In this document: piece after piece, positions 8,336-17,996 of the stretch
Layout of the letters: each line of letters starts with the position of its first letter
Numbering within the stretch: position 1 is the first letter of the stretch
Source of the DNA: Mesobaculum littorinae
Lineage (GTDB): Bacteria; Pseudomonadota; Alphaproteobacteria; Rhodobacterales; Rhodobacteraceae
DNA length: 64,000 nucleotides
Assembly: GCF_004011175.1 (NCBI RefSeq)
Contig: NZ_RQXX01000006.1
Coordinates: 112,673 to 176,672 of the forward strand
Direction: 5' to 3'
Translations under genes and position numbers: made by a program
The notes under the pieces: model-generated
Database searches by the model: none
What the model was told of the DNA's origin: nothing
The model's input: the letters and a program-made list of their open reading frames with translations, nothing else

Positions 8336-9514
8336 ATGACCGAAGCCGCATACATAGTCGCCGCGCGCCGCGCACCCATCGGCCGCCTCTGCGGGGCCTA
8401 TACCGGGATCGCCGCGGCCCGGCTTGGCGCACAGGTGATGCGGGCCGTGATCGAGGATGCCGGGATCGATCCGGGCATCATCGACGAGGTGATCGCGGGG
8501 CAGGTCCTGCAGGGCGGCGCGGGCCAGAACCCGGCGCGCCAGGCCGCGATCCACGCAGGCATTCCCGACCATGTCCCTGCCATGACCATCAACAAGGTCT
8601 GCGGCGCGGGCCAGAAATCCATCCATCTCGCCGCGCAGGCGATCCGCGCAGGGGACGCCCACGTCATCCTCGCCACCGGGCAGGACAGCATGACCGAGGC
8701 CCCGCACCTACTGCCGGGGGTACGTACCGGCCGCAAGATGGGCGACATGACTGCGAAGGACATGATGATCGTCGACGGCCTGTGGGACGTTTTCAACGAC
8801 GTGCACATGGGGACGACCGTGGAATCCCTCGCACGCCGCTACCAGATCACCCGAGAAGAGCAGGACGCCTTCGCGCTCGCCTCCCAGGAAAAGGCCCTGG
8901 CCGCGCAATCGGCCGGTATCTTCGAGACCGAGATCACGCCGATCACCATACAGGACCGCAAGGGCGACCGGACGGTTGAGCGCGACGAGCAGCCGCGCGA
9001 GACCACGATGGAGCGCCTTGCTGGCATGACGCCCGCGTTCGACCGCGCGGGGACGATCACGCCCGGCAACGCCTCCGGCCTAAACGACGGTGCCTCGGCG
9101 GTACTGGTGGTATCGGAAAGCAAGCTTCGCGAACTGGGCCTTACGCCGATGGCCCGCATCGCCAGCTACGCGGCGGCCGCGCTCGAGCCGATGGACATGG
9201 GCCTGGGCCCGGTCGAGGCGTCGCGCAAGGCATTGGAGAAAGCGGGCTGGACCGCGAAGGACCTCGACCGCATGGAGATCAACGAGGCTTTCGCGGCGCA
9301 GTCCCTCGCCGTGAACCGCGAGATGGGTTGGGACCCGTCGGCGATCAACGTGAACGGCGGAGCGATCGCGCTCGGCCACCCGCTGGCGGCCAGCGGCAAC
9401 CGCATCGTGACGACGCTTTTGCACGAGATGGCGCGCTCGGGGTCCGGCAAGGGGCTGGCCTCGCTGTGCATCGGCGGCGGCATGGGCGTCGCGATCTGCC
9501 TGGAACGGGCCTGA
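8336..9514 (+). CDS. acetyl-CoA acetyltransferase (thiolase)
   Basis: 392 residues, standard for biosynthetic/degradative thiolase II. The catalytic triad is visible: Cys89 (NKVCGAG), His348 (GHPLAASG) and Cys378 (CIGGGMG). It interconverts two acetyl-CoA with acetoacetyl-CoA plus CoA, so it can follow the divergent acetoacetyl-CoA synthetase in ketone-body use or feed PHB synthesis. A good ribosome site (CCGGAGGAGA) precedes the ATG. The upstream dyad suggests control by the neighbouring TetR protein. Confidence 0.94.
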   Translation: MTEAAYIVAARRAPIGRLCGAYTGIAAARLGAQVMRAVIEDAGIDPGIIDEVIAGQVLQGGAGQNPARQAAIHAGIPDHVPAMTINKVCGAGQKSIHLAAQAIRAGDAHVILATGQDSMTEAPHLLPGVRTGRKMGDMTAKDMMIVDGLWDVFNDVHMGTTVESLARRYQITREEQDAFALASQEKALAAQSAGIFETEITPITIQDRKGDRTVERDEQPRETTMERLAGMTPAFDRAGTITPGNASGLNDGASAVLVVSESKLRELGLTPMARIASYAAAALEPMDMGLGPVEASRKALEKAGWTAKDLDRMEINEAFAAQSLAVNREMGWDPSAINVNGGAIALGHPLAASGNRIVTTLLHEMARSGSGKGLASLCIGGGMGVAICLERA

Positions 9515-9813
9515 TCACAGCCCGTCACCCGTCGTTTCCCGGCTTCGGGCGTACTCAGGTCGTTCTAAAACACTGCCCGGCGGATACACGCGCAAAAGCG
9601 TTCGTCCGTCGGGACAGGCTCGTTTTCGACGGGGCGTGCCAGCGCCAACTGCGCCGTCGATTGTCGGGCCCTGCGGCCGCTTCGGCGTCATCGGCGCGAC
9701 AGGGCACCAACCCGCAGTGCCTTTCGGACGGAGCTCGGTGACGGCGGCCTGACATCCTTCCGAGACGTGCCGAGGCGCCGGACGTCACTCCGCGCCTCGG
9801 CGCACGATCGCGG
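9515..9813. other. convergent intergenic region with terminator stem
   Basis: No credible gene. A stem GCCGAGGCGC (9769-9778) / GCGCCTCGGC (9792-9801) lies just past the aldehyde dehydrogenase stop and probably terminates that minus-strand operon. Confidence 0.5.
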
Positions 9814-11235
9814 TCAGGTCCAGCCGGCGGTGGACTTGACCTCGAGATAGTCGTGCAGGCCCCATTCGCCGTGCTCACGTCCGTTGCCCGACTGCTTGTA
9901 ACCGCCGAAAGGCGCCCGCGCGTCCCAGTCGGCCCCGTTGATCCAGATCGAGCCGACGCGCAGGCGGCGGGCGACATGGCGCGCCTTCTCGATGTCGGCG
10001 CTCTGGATATAGCCCGAGAGGCCGTAGATCGTGTCGTTCGCGATGCGGATCGCGTCATCCTCTGTCTCGTAAGGGATCAGGGCGATGACGGGCCCGAAGA
10101 TCTCCTCGCGCTCGATCGTCATGCCGGGTGTCACGTCGGCAAAGACCGTGGGCCTGACATAGAATCCCTTCTCCAGACCCTCCGGCAGACCGGTCCCACC
10201 GGTGACGAGCGTCGCGCCTTCGTCGATTCCCGACTGGATCAGCGCCTGGATGCGATCGAACTGGCCCTTGTTGACCACCGGGCCGAGAGCCACGTCCGTC
10301 GTCGGGTCGCCGACCGAATGGGCCTCGGCGGCCTCGCGCGCGAAGCGCTTGGCGTCCTCCATGCGCTCGGCCGGGACGAGCATGCGCGCCGGTGCCCGGC
10401 AGGCCTGCCCGCAATTGACGTAGCAGGCATCGACACCGTTTTTCACCGCCCGTTCGAGATCGGCGTCGCGGAGGATGATGTTGGGCGACTTGCCCCCGAG
10501 TTCCTGTGCCACGCGCTTGACCGTTTCGGCCGCCGTGCGGGCCACGGCGATACCCGCGCGGGTCGAGCCGGTGATCGAGACCATGTCCACGTCAGGGTGG
10601 GCCGAAAGCGCCTCGCCCGCCGTCTCGCCGTAACCTGTGAGGTGATTGTAGACCCCCTTGGGGAACCCGGCTTCGTGCACGAGTTCGGCGAAGAGGATCG
10701 AGGACAGGGGCGAGAACTCGGACGGCTTGGCCACCATCGTGCAGCCTACCGCCAATGCCGGTGCGGCCTTCACCACAAGCTGGTTCATCGGCCAATTCCA
10801 GGGCGTGATGAGCGCGCAGACCCCCACCGGTTCGAGCGAGATGAGCGTATTTCCCCGGATCTCCTCGAACTGCATGCGCTCGAGCGCATCAATGGCGGCT
10901 TCGAGGTGGGCACGCCCGACCCAGGCCTGAGCGGCCTTCGAGAAACCGAGCGTCGTGCCCATCTCCTTCGTCATCAACTCGGCGATGTCGTCGTAGCGCG
11001 CATTGTAAAGGTCGAGCAGTTTCCGCAACAGCCCGAGCCGTTCTTCTCGGGCGGTGAGCTGCCATTCGTCGAAGGCTCCGCGGGCCGCGGCCACGGCGGC
11101 ATCCACGTCCTGTCCATTCGCCATCGGGATCTGCCCGATGACGCTTTCGTCCGCCGGGTTGATCAGCGCATGGGTTTCGGTGCCGTGGGGCGCGACCCAG
11201 GCGCCATCGATGTAGAATTTGTCTGTATCGGTCAT
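9814..11235 (-). CDS. NAD(P)-dependent aldehyde dehydrogenase
   Basis: 473 residues, typical for the ALDH superfamily. Motifs: PWNWP near residue 145, the glycine motif GSTRAG, the general-base Glu in QELGGKSP near 250 and the catalytic Cys in NCGQAC near 283. It oxidises an aldehyde to its acid. ATG 11235 is chosen for its ribosome site (GGAGGAAAG) and position after the monooxygenase gene; the frame extends further upstream without support. Last gene of the long catabolic operon, so it may take an aldehyde made there. Substrate not deducible. Confidence 0.92.
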   Translation of the reverse strand: MTDTDKFYIDGAWVAPHGTETHALINPADESVIGQIPMANGQDVDAAVAAARGAFDEWQLTAREERLGLLRKLLDLYNARYDDIAELMTKEMGTTLGFSKAAQAWVGRAHLEAAIDALERMQFEEIRGNTLISLEPVGVCALITPWNWPMNQLVVKAAPALAVGCTMVAKPSEFSPLSSILFAELVHEAGFPKGVYNHLTGYGETAGEALSAHPDVDMVSITGSTRAGIAVARTAAETVKRVAQELGGKSPNIILRDADLERAVKNGVDACYVNCGQACRAPARMLVPAERMEDAKRFAREAAEAHSVGDPTTDVALGPVVNKGQFDRIQALIQSGIDEGATLVTGGTGLPEGLEKGFYVRPTVFADVTPGMTIEREEIFGPVIALIPYETEDDAIRIANDTIYGLSGYIQSADIEKARHVARRLRVGSIWINGADWDARAPFGGYKQSGNGREHGEWGLHDYLEVKSTAGWT

Positions 11236-11257
11236 TCTTTCCTCCAGTTGACGGGTG

Positions 11258-12691
11258 TCATGCGTCCGGGCCGTAGCGGTCGAGAATGGCCTCGACCCGC
11301 GCGCCGGCATCGGGCAGCGCATCCGGTCCGGCCAGCCGGTAGATCAGCGGCGTGGTCGCGCTGCGGCGCACCTTGTCCATCATCGCTTCGTCCACCTGCC
11401 CCTGCGGATCGAACCCGCCGAGACGGGCGAAGCGCAACGCCATCTCGTGCTGCTCCTGGTAGCCCGCATGGTGCATTTCGGTCCGGCAGGCTTCGAGCCC
11501 ATGGCGAAGATCGCCCTCGGTGCGATCGAGAAGCCCGGCCCAGCTGTAGGCGAGGAAGCGGGCCTGCAACTCCAGCACCGACAGGTAGCCGCCGTTCTGG
11601 GACCAGAGCCCCATGAATCCGAGTCCCGGCAGATCCGGATGAAGGGTGAACTCGGACAGGGTCAGGCCCTTGCGGTCGATTTCCAGCGTATCCGCGATGT
11701 CTTGCGACAGGAACGGCAGGTTCAGGTCGAAGCCGGTTCCGAACAGGATGGCGTCGGCCTCGACCTGCCGTCCGTCGCCGAAGGTGATCGTCTGCCCGTC
11801 GACCCTGTCGAACCAGGGGACCGGGGTCAGCCGATCCTCGGCCACGAGATTCAGGTAATGTTGAGACCCGGTGAACCCCGCCTGCAGCACGTCGGGATGC
11901 GGCGCCGGGGCACCGTAGCGCGCCGGATCGCCCCCATGCGACAGGGCGAACTCCAGCATGCCGGCGCGGGCACGCTCCTTGTCCGTCGCGGGCGCGGCAG
12001 CCGCGCCATAGGTGAACCCGTAATACTCGAACGGCACGCCGCGGATCATCTTGGGCATGACATAGCGTTGCCGCCGCTGCGCGAGATGGACCGATCTCGC
12101 ACCCAGCATGCTCAGGTCCGACGCGATTTCGAGCGCCGAGATCGACCCGCCCGCGACGACCACCCGCGCCCCGCGGTAGACCTCGGGGTCCTTGTAGCGA
12201 TGTGCATGCGCCACGCCGAGCCGGCCGGTGAAGCCGTCGAGTCCCGGCACGTCCGGGATCGTCGGCCTGTTGTAGCGTCCCGTTGCCACGACGACCTTGG
12301 ACACGCTGCGCGAAAACGGCCCCCCGGGCCCGTCGAAGCTCAGTCGATAGCCCTCCCCCTCCCGTGCCAGCGCGGTCAGGGCCGTGCCGAATTGCGCGCC
12401 TTCGAGCAGCCCGAATTTCCGGGCGTAGGCGCGCAGATACTCCAGGACTTCCCGGTTCCGGGGGAACACCGCCGTGCCATCCGCATAGTCCAGGTCCGAG
12501 AATTGCGTGGTCGCGATGAAGGTATTCGTGCGCATCTGCGGCCAGACGCCCGAAAGCGGATTGGACGTGTTCCACTGGCCGCCGACATCGTCGTGGCTGT
12601 CGTAGAGGGTCGGCACGAAACCGCGGGCCTTCAACCAGCGCGCGGCCGCAAGACCGCCCGGCCCGGCACCTATGATCGCGACGTCGCTCAT
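11258..12691 (-). CDS. flavin-containing monooxygenase-like NAD(P)/FAD oxidoreductase
   Basis: About 477 residues. An FAD-binding GAGPGG lies at the N-terminus (VAIIGAGPGGLAAARWL) and an NADPH-type GGSISALEIASDL lies near residue 185. The spacing and the DxxGGQW segment fit class B flavoprotein (FMO/BVMO-like) monooxygenases, which oxygenate N, S or ketone groups. It follows the SDR gene with only a few bases between. ATG 12691 is taken, but ATG 12697 is equally possible. Its place beside a sugar-type ABC importer is odd. Confidence 0.85.
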   Translation of the reverse strand: MSDVAIIGAGPGGLAAARWLKARGFVPTLYDSHDDVGGQWNTSNPLSGVWPQMRTNTFIATTQFSDLDYADGTAVFPRNREVLEYLRAYARKFGLLEGAQFGTALTALAREGEGYRLSFDGPGGPFSRSVSKVVVATGRYNRPTIPDVPGLDGFTGRLGVAHAHRYKDPEVYRGARVVVAGGSISALEIASDLSMLGARSVHLAQRRQRYVMPKMIRGVPFEYYGFTYGAAAAPATDKERARAGMLEFALSHGGDPARYGAPAPHPDVLQAGFTGSQHYLNLVAEDRLTPVPWFDRVDGQTITFGDGRQVEADAILFGTGFDLNLPFLSQDIADTLEIDRKGLTLSEFTLHPDLPGLGFMGLWSQNGGYLSVLELQARFLAYSWAGLLDRTEGDLRHGLEACRTEMHHAGYQEQHEMALRFARLGGFDPQGQVDEAMMDKVRRSATTPLIYRLAGPDALPDAGARVEAILDRYGPDA

Positions 12692-12698
12692 GGCCATC

Positions 12699-13451
12699 TC
12701 AGTGAAAGTACAGGCCGCCGCAGACATTCAGTGCCTGCCCGCTCACGTACTCGGCCAATGGCGACGCGAAGAAGACCGCCGCACCCGCCACGTCCGAGGG
12801 GTCGCCCAGGCGCTTGAGCGAGGTCGCTTGCGTCCAGTGCTCGCGATCGGCGCCGACGAGCTTGTTCTTCGCCATCTCGGTCAGGATGATGCCCGGACAA
12901 ATCGCGTTGACGGTGATGCCGTCTGCACCGGCCTCCTGCGCATAGACCCGCGTCAGGGTCACGACTGCGGCCTTGGTGGCGGCGTAATGCCCCTCGGTCG
13001 CGATGCCCTGCCGCGCTGCCAGCGAGGCGATGTTGATGACCCGCCCCGACTTGCGCTCGCGCATCTGCGGCAGCACCGCGTTGGTCACGAACAGGACGCC
13101 GCGGGCGTTCACGTCGAAATGCGCGTCCCAGGTCGGACCGTCCAGTTCCTCGAGCGGCATTGGCTTGAGGATGCCCGCGTTGTTTACGAGGATGTCGATG
13201 CGCCCCGCCTCGGCGACGGCCTCCTTCACGCTCGCCTCGTCGGTCACGTCCATGTGGACCAGACGGCAGGACCGTCCCATCCCCTCAACCTCGGCCTTCA
13301 TGTCGGACGCCTCGTCGTCCTGCATCGGCAGGTCGGCGATCACGATGTCGGCGCCGGCCTCGGCCAGCCCGCGCACGAGCGCCGCGCCGATCCCACGGCT
13401 TCCCCCTGTGACGAGGGCGATCTGTCCATCGAGCATACCCATCGGATTCAT
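12699..13451 (-). CDS. short-chain dehydrogenase/reductase (SDR)
   Basis: 250 residues, classical SDR. TGGSRGIG at about 14-21 binds the nucleotide, NNAG lies near 91, and the catalytic Tyr/Lys are in HYAATKAA near 158. It would oxidise or reduce a hydroxyl of the imported substrate. ATG 13451 overlaps the TGA of the kinase gene by 4 nt, which fixes the start; the much longer upstream frame is only read-through of the kinase region. Confidence 0.9.
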   Translation of the reverse strand: MNPMGMLDGQIALVTGGSRGIGAALVRGLAEAGADIVIADLPMQDDEASDMKAEVEGMGRSCRLVHMDVTDEASVKEAVAEAGRIDILVNNAGILKPMPLEELDGPTWDAHFDVNARGVLFVTNAVLPQMRERKSGRVINIASLAARQGIATEGHYAATKAAVVTLTRVYAQEAGADGITVNAICPGIILTEMAKNKLVGADREHWTQATSLKRLGDPSDVAGAAVFFASPLAEYVSGQALNVCGGLYFH

Positions 13452-14395
13452 CCTTTCAGCGGCAGGGTGTTCATGGTCTCGACCGTCTCGTCGAAGGACG
13501 TCAGCTTGCCGTCTGAGCCGAGCCCCATCGCGACCCGCGCGGCCACGGCCGAGGCGAACCGGGCGCAGTCCTTCAGTGGCCAGCCCTTGACGAGACCCAC
13601 GATGATGCCCGCCGAGAAACTGTCGCCGCATCCCGTCGTATCGACGACGTCGATGTCGTGGGCGGGCAAGGTAAAGGCGTCGCCCTCGGCGGGAAGCACG
13701 TAGACCCCCTCGCCGCCCATGGTGAGGATCGTGTTCTTCACGCCCTTCGCCTGGAACCACTGCGCGATGTCCGCGGCCTCGGCCAGGCCGGACATCTCCT
13801 GCGCTTCCTCGATGGAGGGGATGAAGTAATCGATGTAGGGCAGCAGCGGCTCGACCAGTGCGGTGGTCTCGGGCGTTGCCTGGATGAGGTCGAAGGTGGT
13901 GATGCGCCCCGCATCCTTGGCAGCCTTGATGAAGGCCAGCGTCGGTGCGCCGTCGAAGGATTTCAGCAGCCCCGTGCCGCCGATATGAACGATGCCGGCG
14001 TCGAGCGCCGCCTCGTAATCCGCGGGCGCGATATCGAAGGTCGCAGCCGTGCCCGGCACGTGCAGCGCCGGCCGCTCGCCGTTGGGGCGGACCGGCAGGA
14101 TGGTAGCGGAGGTCTGGACCGTGCCATCCCGCCCGACCATGGCGGTGTCCATCCCGTAGCCCTGCATCTTCGAGACGAGGAAATCCCCCAGCTCGTCGGT
14201 CCCGACGGTCGTGACCATCCGCGTCTTCAGGCCGAGGATGGCGCAATCCATCCCCGTGGCCCCGGCGGTGCCCGCGACGGTCATGCGGATTTCGTCAATG
14301 AAGTCGGCCCGACCGCCTTCGGGGATGCCCGTGACGGGGCGGCCGAGGATGTCGAGGACCGCGAAGCCCACGGAAGATACGTCGAATGTCGGCAT
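13448..14395 (-). CDS. PfkB family carbohydrate kinase
   Basis: 315 residues, usual for ribokinase/PfkB enzymes. The C-terminal signature with catalytic Asp is DTTGCGDSFSAGI (about 241-253), with Cys in place of the usual Ala. An N-terminal GGRADF and a GTAGATG stretch fit sugar binding. It would phosphorylate the imported sugar or its oxidised product before aldol cleavage. ATG 14395 is chosen for its AGGGCAG ribosome site; ATG 14410, overlapping the permease stop, is the alternative. Confidence 0.9.
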   Translation of the reverse strand: MPTFDVSSVGFAVLDILGRPVTGIPEGGRADFIDEIRMTVAGTAGATGMDCAILGLKTRMVTTVGTDELGDFLVSKMQGYGMDTAMVGRDGTVQTSATILPVRPNGERPALHVPGTAATFDIAPADYEAALDAGIVHIGGTGLLKSFDGAPTLAFIKAAKDAGRITTFDLIQATPETTALVEPLLPYIDYFIPSIEEAQEMSGLAEAADIAQWFQAKGVKNTILTMGGEGVYVLPAEGDAFTLPAHDIDVVDTTGCGDSFSAGIIVGLVKGWPLKDCARFASAVAARVAMGLGSDGKLTSFDETVETMNTLPLKG

Positions 14396-14409
14396 GATCT
14401 GCCCTTTCA

Positions 14410-15396
14410 TCAGTCGTTGCGGCGGCGCAGTCCGAAGGACACGCCGAGGACGAGGAAGACGAGCACGCCGATCCCCACCTGTTGCCAAAAGAAGTTCCAT
14501 CCGATCAGCAGGAGGCCGTTGCGCATGACCGCCAGCAGCAGCACGCCCAGAAGCGTTCCGAAGACGGAGGGGCGGCGCTCGGCGCTGATGGCGGTGCCGA
14601 TGAAGGTCGCGCCGATGGCGTCGAGCAGGAACGCGTCGCCCGAGAACGGGACGTAGGAGCGCACCGTCGAACTGAGCAGGATGCCCGCGACCCCCGAAAT
14701 CGCCGCACAGGCGATGAAGACCATCGACATGTGCAGCGGCACGCGGATGCCGGAATAGCGCACGACGTCGGGGGCGGCCCCGAGCGCCGAGACATAGCGG
14801 CCGAACACCGACCGGTGCAGCGCGATGTAGACCGCCAGCGCGGCGACGATCAGCACGATGACCGGGGTCGGCACGCCGAAGAGGCCGGTGCGCACGATGG
14901 CGTCGAAGGGCGCGGAATACTCGCCGCGGGTCAGGTAGATCGGCACGCCCCCTTGGGTCGAGACACGCTGGACCGTCTCGCCGATGAACAGCACGCCGAG
15001 CGTCGCCAGGAAGGGATTGATCTTGAGCCGGTTGATCAGGATCGCGTTCACGATGCCGACGCAGATTGCGGCGGCAAGGCCGCCGGCCACCGCGAAGACG
15101 CCCGACATTCCGGCGGCGATCATCATGATGAAGATCATCGAGCTGAGGTCGACGGAGACCCCGACAGAAAGATCGATCCCGCCGGCGGCGATCACGAGCG
15201 TCATGCCGAGGGCGACGATGGCGAGGATGACAACCTTGTTCAGCACAAGGTTCATCAGGTTCTCGCCGCTGAGGAACCCGTCGGCGAAGATGGCGAAGAA
15301 CACGACGATCAGGACGAAGGCGGCGATCACCGCGTAGTTCGAGAGGGCCTCGAAACTGAGGTTCCGCGACGGCGTGGGGGGTGTGGTGTCGGTCAT
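14410..15396 (-). CDS. sugar ABC transporter permease (RbsC-like)
   Basis: 328 residues, hydrophobic, about 8-10 membrane segments, with the conserved GGIDLSVG motif of BPD-2 permeases near residue 71. It forms the membrane channel with the second permease gene just upstream (8 nt away). Two different permease genes with one ATPase gene indicate a heterodimeric importer of the ribose/galactose/autoinducer class. Confidence 0.92.
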   Translation of the reverse strand: MTDTTPPTPSRNLSFEALSNYAVIAAFVLIVVFFAIFADGFLSGENLMNLVLNKVVILAIVALGMTLVIAAGGIDLSVGVSVDLSSMIFIMMIAAGMSGVFAVAGGLAAAICVGIVNAILINRLKINPFLATLGVLFIGETVQRVSTQGGVPIYLTRGEYSAPFDAIVRTGLFGVPTPVIVLIVAALAVYIALHRSVFGRYVSALGAAPDVVRYSGIRVPLHMSMVFIACAAISGVAGILLSSTVRSYVPFSGDAFLLDAIGATFIGTAISAERRPSVFGTLLGVLLLAVMRNGLLLIGWNFFWQQVGIGVLVFLVLGVSFGLRRRND

Positions 15397-15403
15397 GGAA
15401 GCC

Positions 15404-16399
15404 TCACGAGTTCTTTGCGAAGGAGGTCGCGGCGACGACGACGAGGATCAGCGCGCCCTGCACACCGCTTACCCAGTAGGAGGAGATGCCGAGAAGCTGG
15501 AAGCCGTTGGCGAGCGTCCCGATGAAGAGGGCCGCCAGAAGCGTTCCCCCGATCGTGGGGATGAGCCGGCGCGAGAAGACCGTTCCCAGAAGCGCCGCGG
15601 CGAGGACGGGCAGCAGCATCTGTCCCGTGCCGGGCGTCGAGGACGACAGCCGCGCTACGATCAGGATCGAGGTCAGCCCCGCCAGCAGGCCAGCACCGAT
15701 ATAGGCCCCGTAGACGTAGGACCCGTTGCGGACGCCAGCGGCGCGCGCCGCCTCGGCGTGTCCGCCCACGGCATAAAGTCTGAGGCCAGTCCGGCTGTAA
15801 TGCGCGATCCAGATCAGGGCCAACGAGACGATGACGAAGACCCAGGAGAGCGTCGAGATACCCAGGAACCGCCCGAATGCCAGCGTGTCGATCAGCGGCG
15901 AGTTGACGGCGACCACCGTATTTTCGGTCAGGGTCAGTTCCAGCCCCTCGGCGATGTTCATCACCGCGAGCGTGGCAAGGAGCGGCATGATGCGCAGGGC
16001 GACGACCGCGAAGCCGTTGAGCGCGCCCACGGCCATACCGGTCACGAGCGCCGCCGGCACGGCGACGTATCCGCCGTAGCCCGCCCGCATCAGCACGGCA
16101 TAGACCGCGGCGCAGAGGCCGGCATTCGCGGCGATCGACAGGTCGATGCCGCCGCGCTGCACGTCCGTGCCTGTACCGGCGAAGACAAGGGTCATGCCGT
16201 AGGCCAGGATGCCGAGGATGGTGGACTGCTCCACGATGTTAGTCAGGTTGTAGGGCGTCGTGAACCCGCGCGCGGTGAAGGCGAAGTAGATCACGATCAG
16301 CGCGAACCCCACGAAGGCGCCCAGCCGGATGACGAGCTTGGAAATATTGCGCCCCCTATGGGCGCCCGCACGGGGCGGGCCGTCTGCGATGGCGGTCAT
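15404..16399 (-). CDS. sugar ABC transporter permease (RbsC-like)
   Basis: 331 residues, hydrophobic, BPD-2 permease family. The conserved loop reads RGGIDLSIAANAG near residue 85. Its ATG overlaps the end of the ATPase gene by 4 nt, so translation is coupled. Partner of the following permease in the importer. Confidence 0.92.
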   Translation of the reverse strand: MTAIADGPPRAGAHRGRNISKLVIRLGAFVGFALIVIYFAFTARGFTTPYNLTNIVEQSTILGILAYGMTLVFAGTGTDVQRGGIDLSIAANAGLCAAVYAVLMRAGYGGYVAVPAALVTGMAVGALNGFAVVALRIMPLLATLAVMNIAEGLELTLTENTVVAVNSPLIDTLAFGRFLGISTLSWVFVIVSLALIWIAHYSRTGLRLYAVGGHAEAARAAGVRNGSYVYGAYIGAGLLAGLTSILIVARLSSSTPGTGQMLLPVLAAALLGTVFSRRLIPTIGGTLLAALFIGTLANGFQLLGISSYWVSGVQGALILVVVAATSFAKNS

Positions 16400-17919
16400 G
16401 CGGTGCTCCGTTCCTTGGGTGTTTCATCGGACGCCGCGCCTGAGGCGGCGGCGAGCAGGCGGTCGGCGTCGATGTCGCCCTTGGCATATTCGCCGATCAG
16501 CTCGCCGCGGTAGATGACGAGGGTGCGGTCGCACATCTCGACGATCTCCTCGAGGTCGGAGGAGAGGAAGATCATCGACTTCCCCTCGGCCGCGAGGCGG
16601 TTCATCAGGGTGAAGATCTCGATCTTGGCGCCCACATCCACGGCGACGGTGGGCTCGTCCATCAGATAGACCTCGCTCTCGCAGGAGAGCCACTTGGCGA
16701 CGACCACCTTTTGCTGGTTGCCGCCCGACAGGTTCTTGACCAGCTGATCGCGCCCGGGGGTCTTGATGCCGAGATCGGCAATCAGGTCGTCGACCACCCG
16801 TGCCTCGTCCTTGCGCGACACGAGTCCGCGCTTCGACATGGAAAGCAGCGAGGCCAGCGAGATGTTTTCGCGCACCGACAGGGCGGTCGCCACGCCGTGC
16901 GCCCGGCGATCCTCGGGGATCTTGGCAAAGCCCTGCCCCACCGCGTCCACCGGGGAGCGCATCCTAAGGGGCTTGCCGCGCAGCAGGATCTCACCGCTAT
17001 CGAGGGGAATCTGCCCGAAGAGCGCGTTCATCACCTCCTTGTCGCCGGATCCGAGAAGGCCGGTGAGACCGAGTATCTCGCCTTCGCGCAGCGTCAGTGA
17101 GACGTTGCGGAAATGAGGTTCGGCGGTGGCGTCGCGCATCTCGAGAACGACCTCACCGTGGGTCACGTCCCGGGGCGGGTACATCTCGGAGGTGTCGCGG
17201 TTCGTCATCATGTCGACGATGCGCTGAATTCCGACCTCGCGCGGGTCGACCACGCCAACGTCGGTTCCGTTGCGCAAGACCGTGACCGTGTCGCAGATCT
17301 CGCTGATCTCGCTCATGTAGTGCGAGATGAAAATGATCGCGAGGCCGTCGTCCCGCAGCCGGCGGAGCACCTCGAAGAGGTTGTCGACCTCCTTCTTGAC
17401 GAGCGCGGCGGTCGGCTCGTCCAGCACGAGCACCCTTGCGTCGTTGGCCAGTGCACGCGTGATCTGTACGATCTTCTGCTGCGCGGTCGACAGATCCTGG
17501 ACCAGCGTGCCGGGGTCCAGATCGAGGTTGAAATGGGTCTTGAGAAGTTCTTGGGCGCGGCGGCGCATGGTCCTGTGTTCAAGAAACGGTCCGACCCGGG
17601 GCTCGTTGCGGAGGAACACTGACTCGGCGACGGTGGCGCTCGGCACCAGGAGCCTGTCCTGATGGATGAAATGGACGCCTTTGGCCTCGATCACGGCGGG
17701 CGTGATCTGCTCGATCTGCTCGCCGAAAACGCGGACGGTTCCGCCCGTGCGCCTGTAGATCCCGGCCAGCACCTTGATGATGGTCGATTTTCCGGCGCCA
17801 TTCTGGCCCACGAGCCCGTGCACCGTGCCGGGAGCGACCACGAGGTCGGCCTTGTCCAGCGCGTGGACGGGACCAAAATGCTTGTCGATGTCGCGCATCT
17901 CGATAGCGGGGGCGGTCAT
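16396..17919 (-). CDS. sugar ABC transporter ATP-binding protein (RbsA/MglA-like)
   Basis: 507 residues with two ABC cassettes in tandem, as in RbsA/MglA. The first has Walker A GQNGAGKST near residue 35 and Walker B VLVLDEPTAAL near 165, with a weak signature (LSTAQQK). The second has a degenerate Walker A (GLLGSGDKEV) but a full signature LSGGNQQK near 400 and DEPTVAVDVG. It powers import of the substrate held by the binding protein encoded just upstream. Confidence 0.94.
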   Translation of the reverse strand: MTAPAIEMRDIDKHFGPVHALDKADLVVAPGTVHGLVGQNGAGKSTIIKVLAGIYRRTGGTVRVFGEQIEQITPAVIEAKGVHFIHQDRLLVPSATVAESVFLRNEPRVGPFLEHRTMRRRAQELLKTHFNLDLDPGTLVQDLSTAQQKIVQITRALANDARVLVLDEPTAALVKKEVDNLFEVLRRLRDDGLAIIFISHYMSEISEICDTVTVLRNGTDVGVVDPREVGIQRIVDMMTNRDTSEMYPPRDVTHGEVVLEMRDATAEPHFRNVSLTLREGEILGLTGLLGSGDKEVMNALFGQIPLDSGEILLRGKPLRMRSPVDAVGQGFAKIPEDRRAHGVATALSVRENISLASLLSMSKRGLVSRKDEARVVDDLIADLGIKTPGRDQLVKNLSGGNQQKVVVAKWLSCESEVYLMDEPTVAVDVGAKIEIFTLMNRLAAEGKSMIFLSSDLEEIVEMCDRTLVIYRGELIGEYAKGDIDADRLLAAASGAASDETPKERSTA

Positions 17920-17996
17920 GCCGTCTCCTTCATTGGCGAAAGGATGGAAGTGACCGGGCCGCGAAGGACGGCCCGGTCGGGATCGCAGAAGCAGCC

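Noticed and set aside
12699..14246. 515-codon frame as one fused protein
   Set aside because: Only its last 250 codons are a real SDR; the first part is a wrong frame of the PfkB kinase gene.
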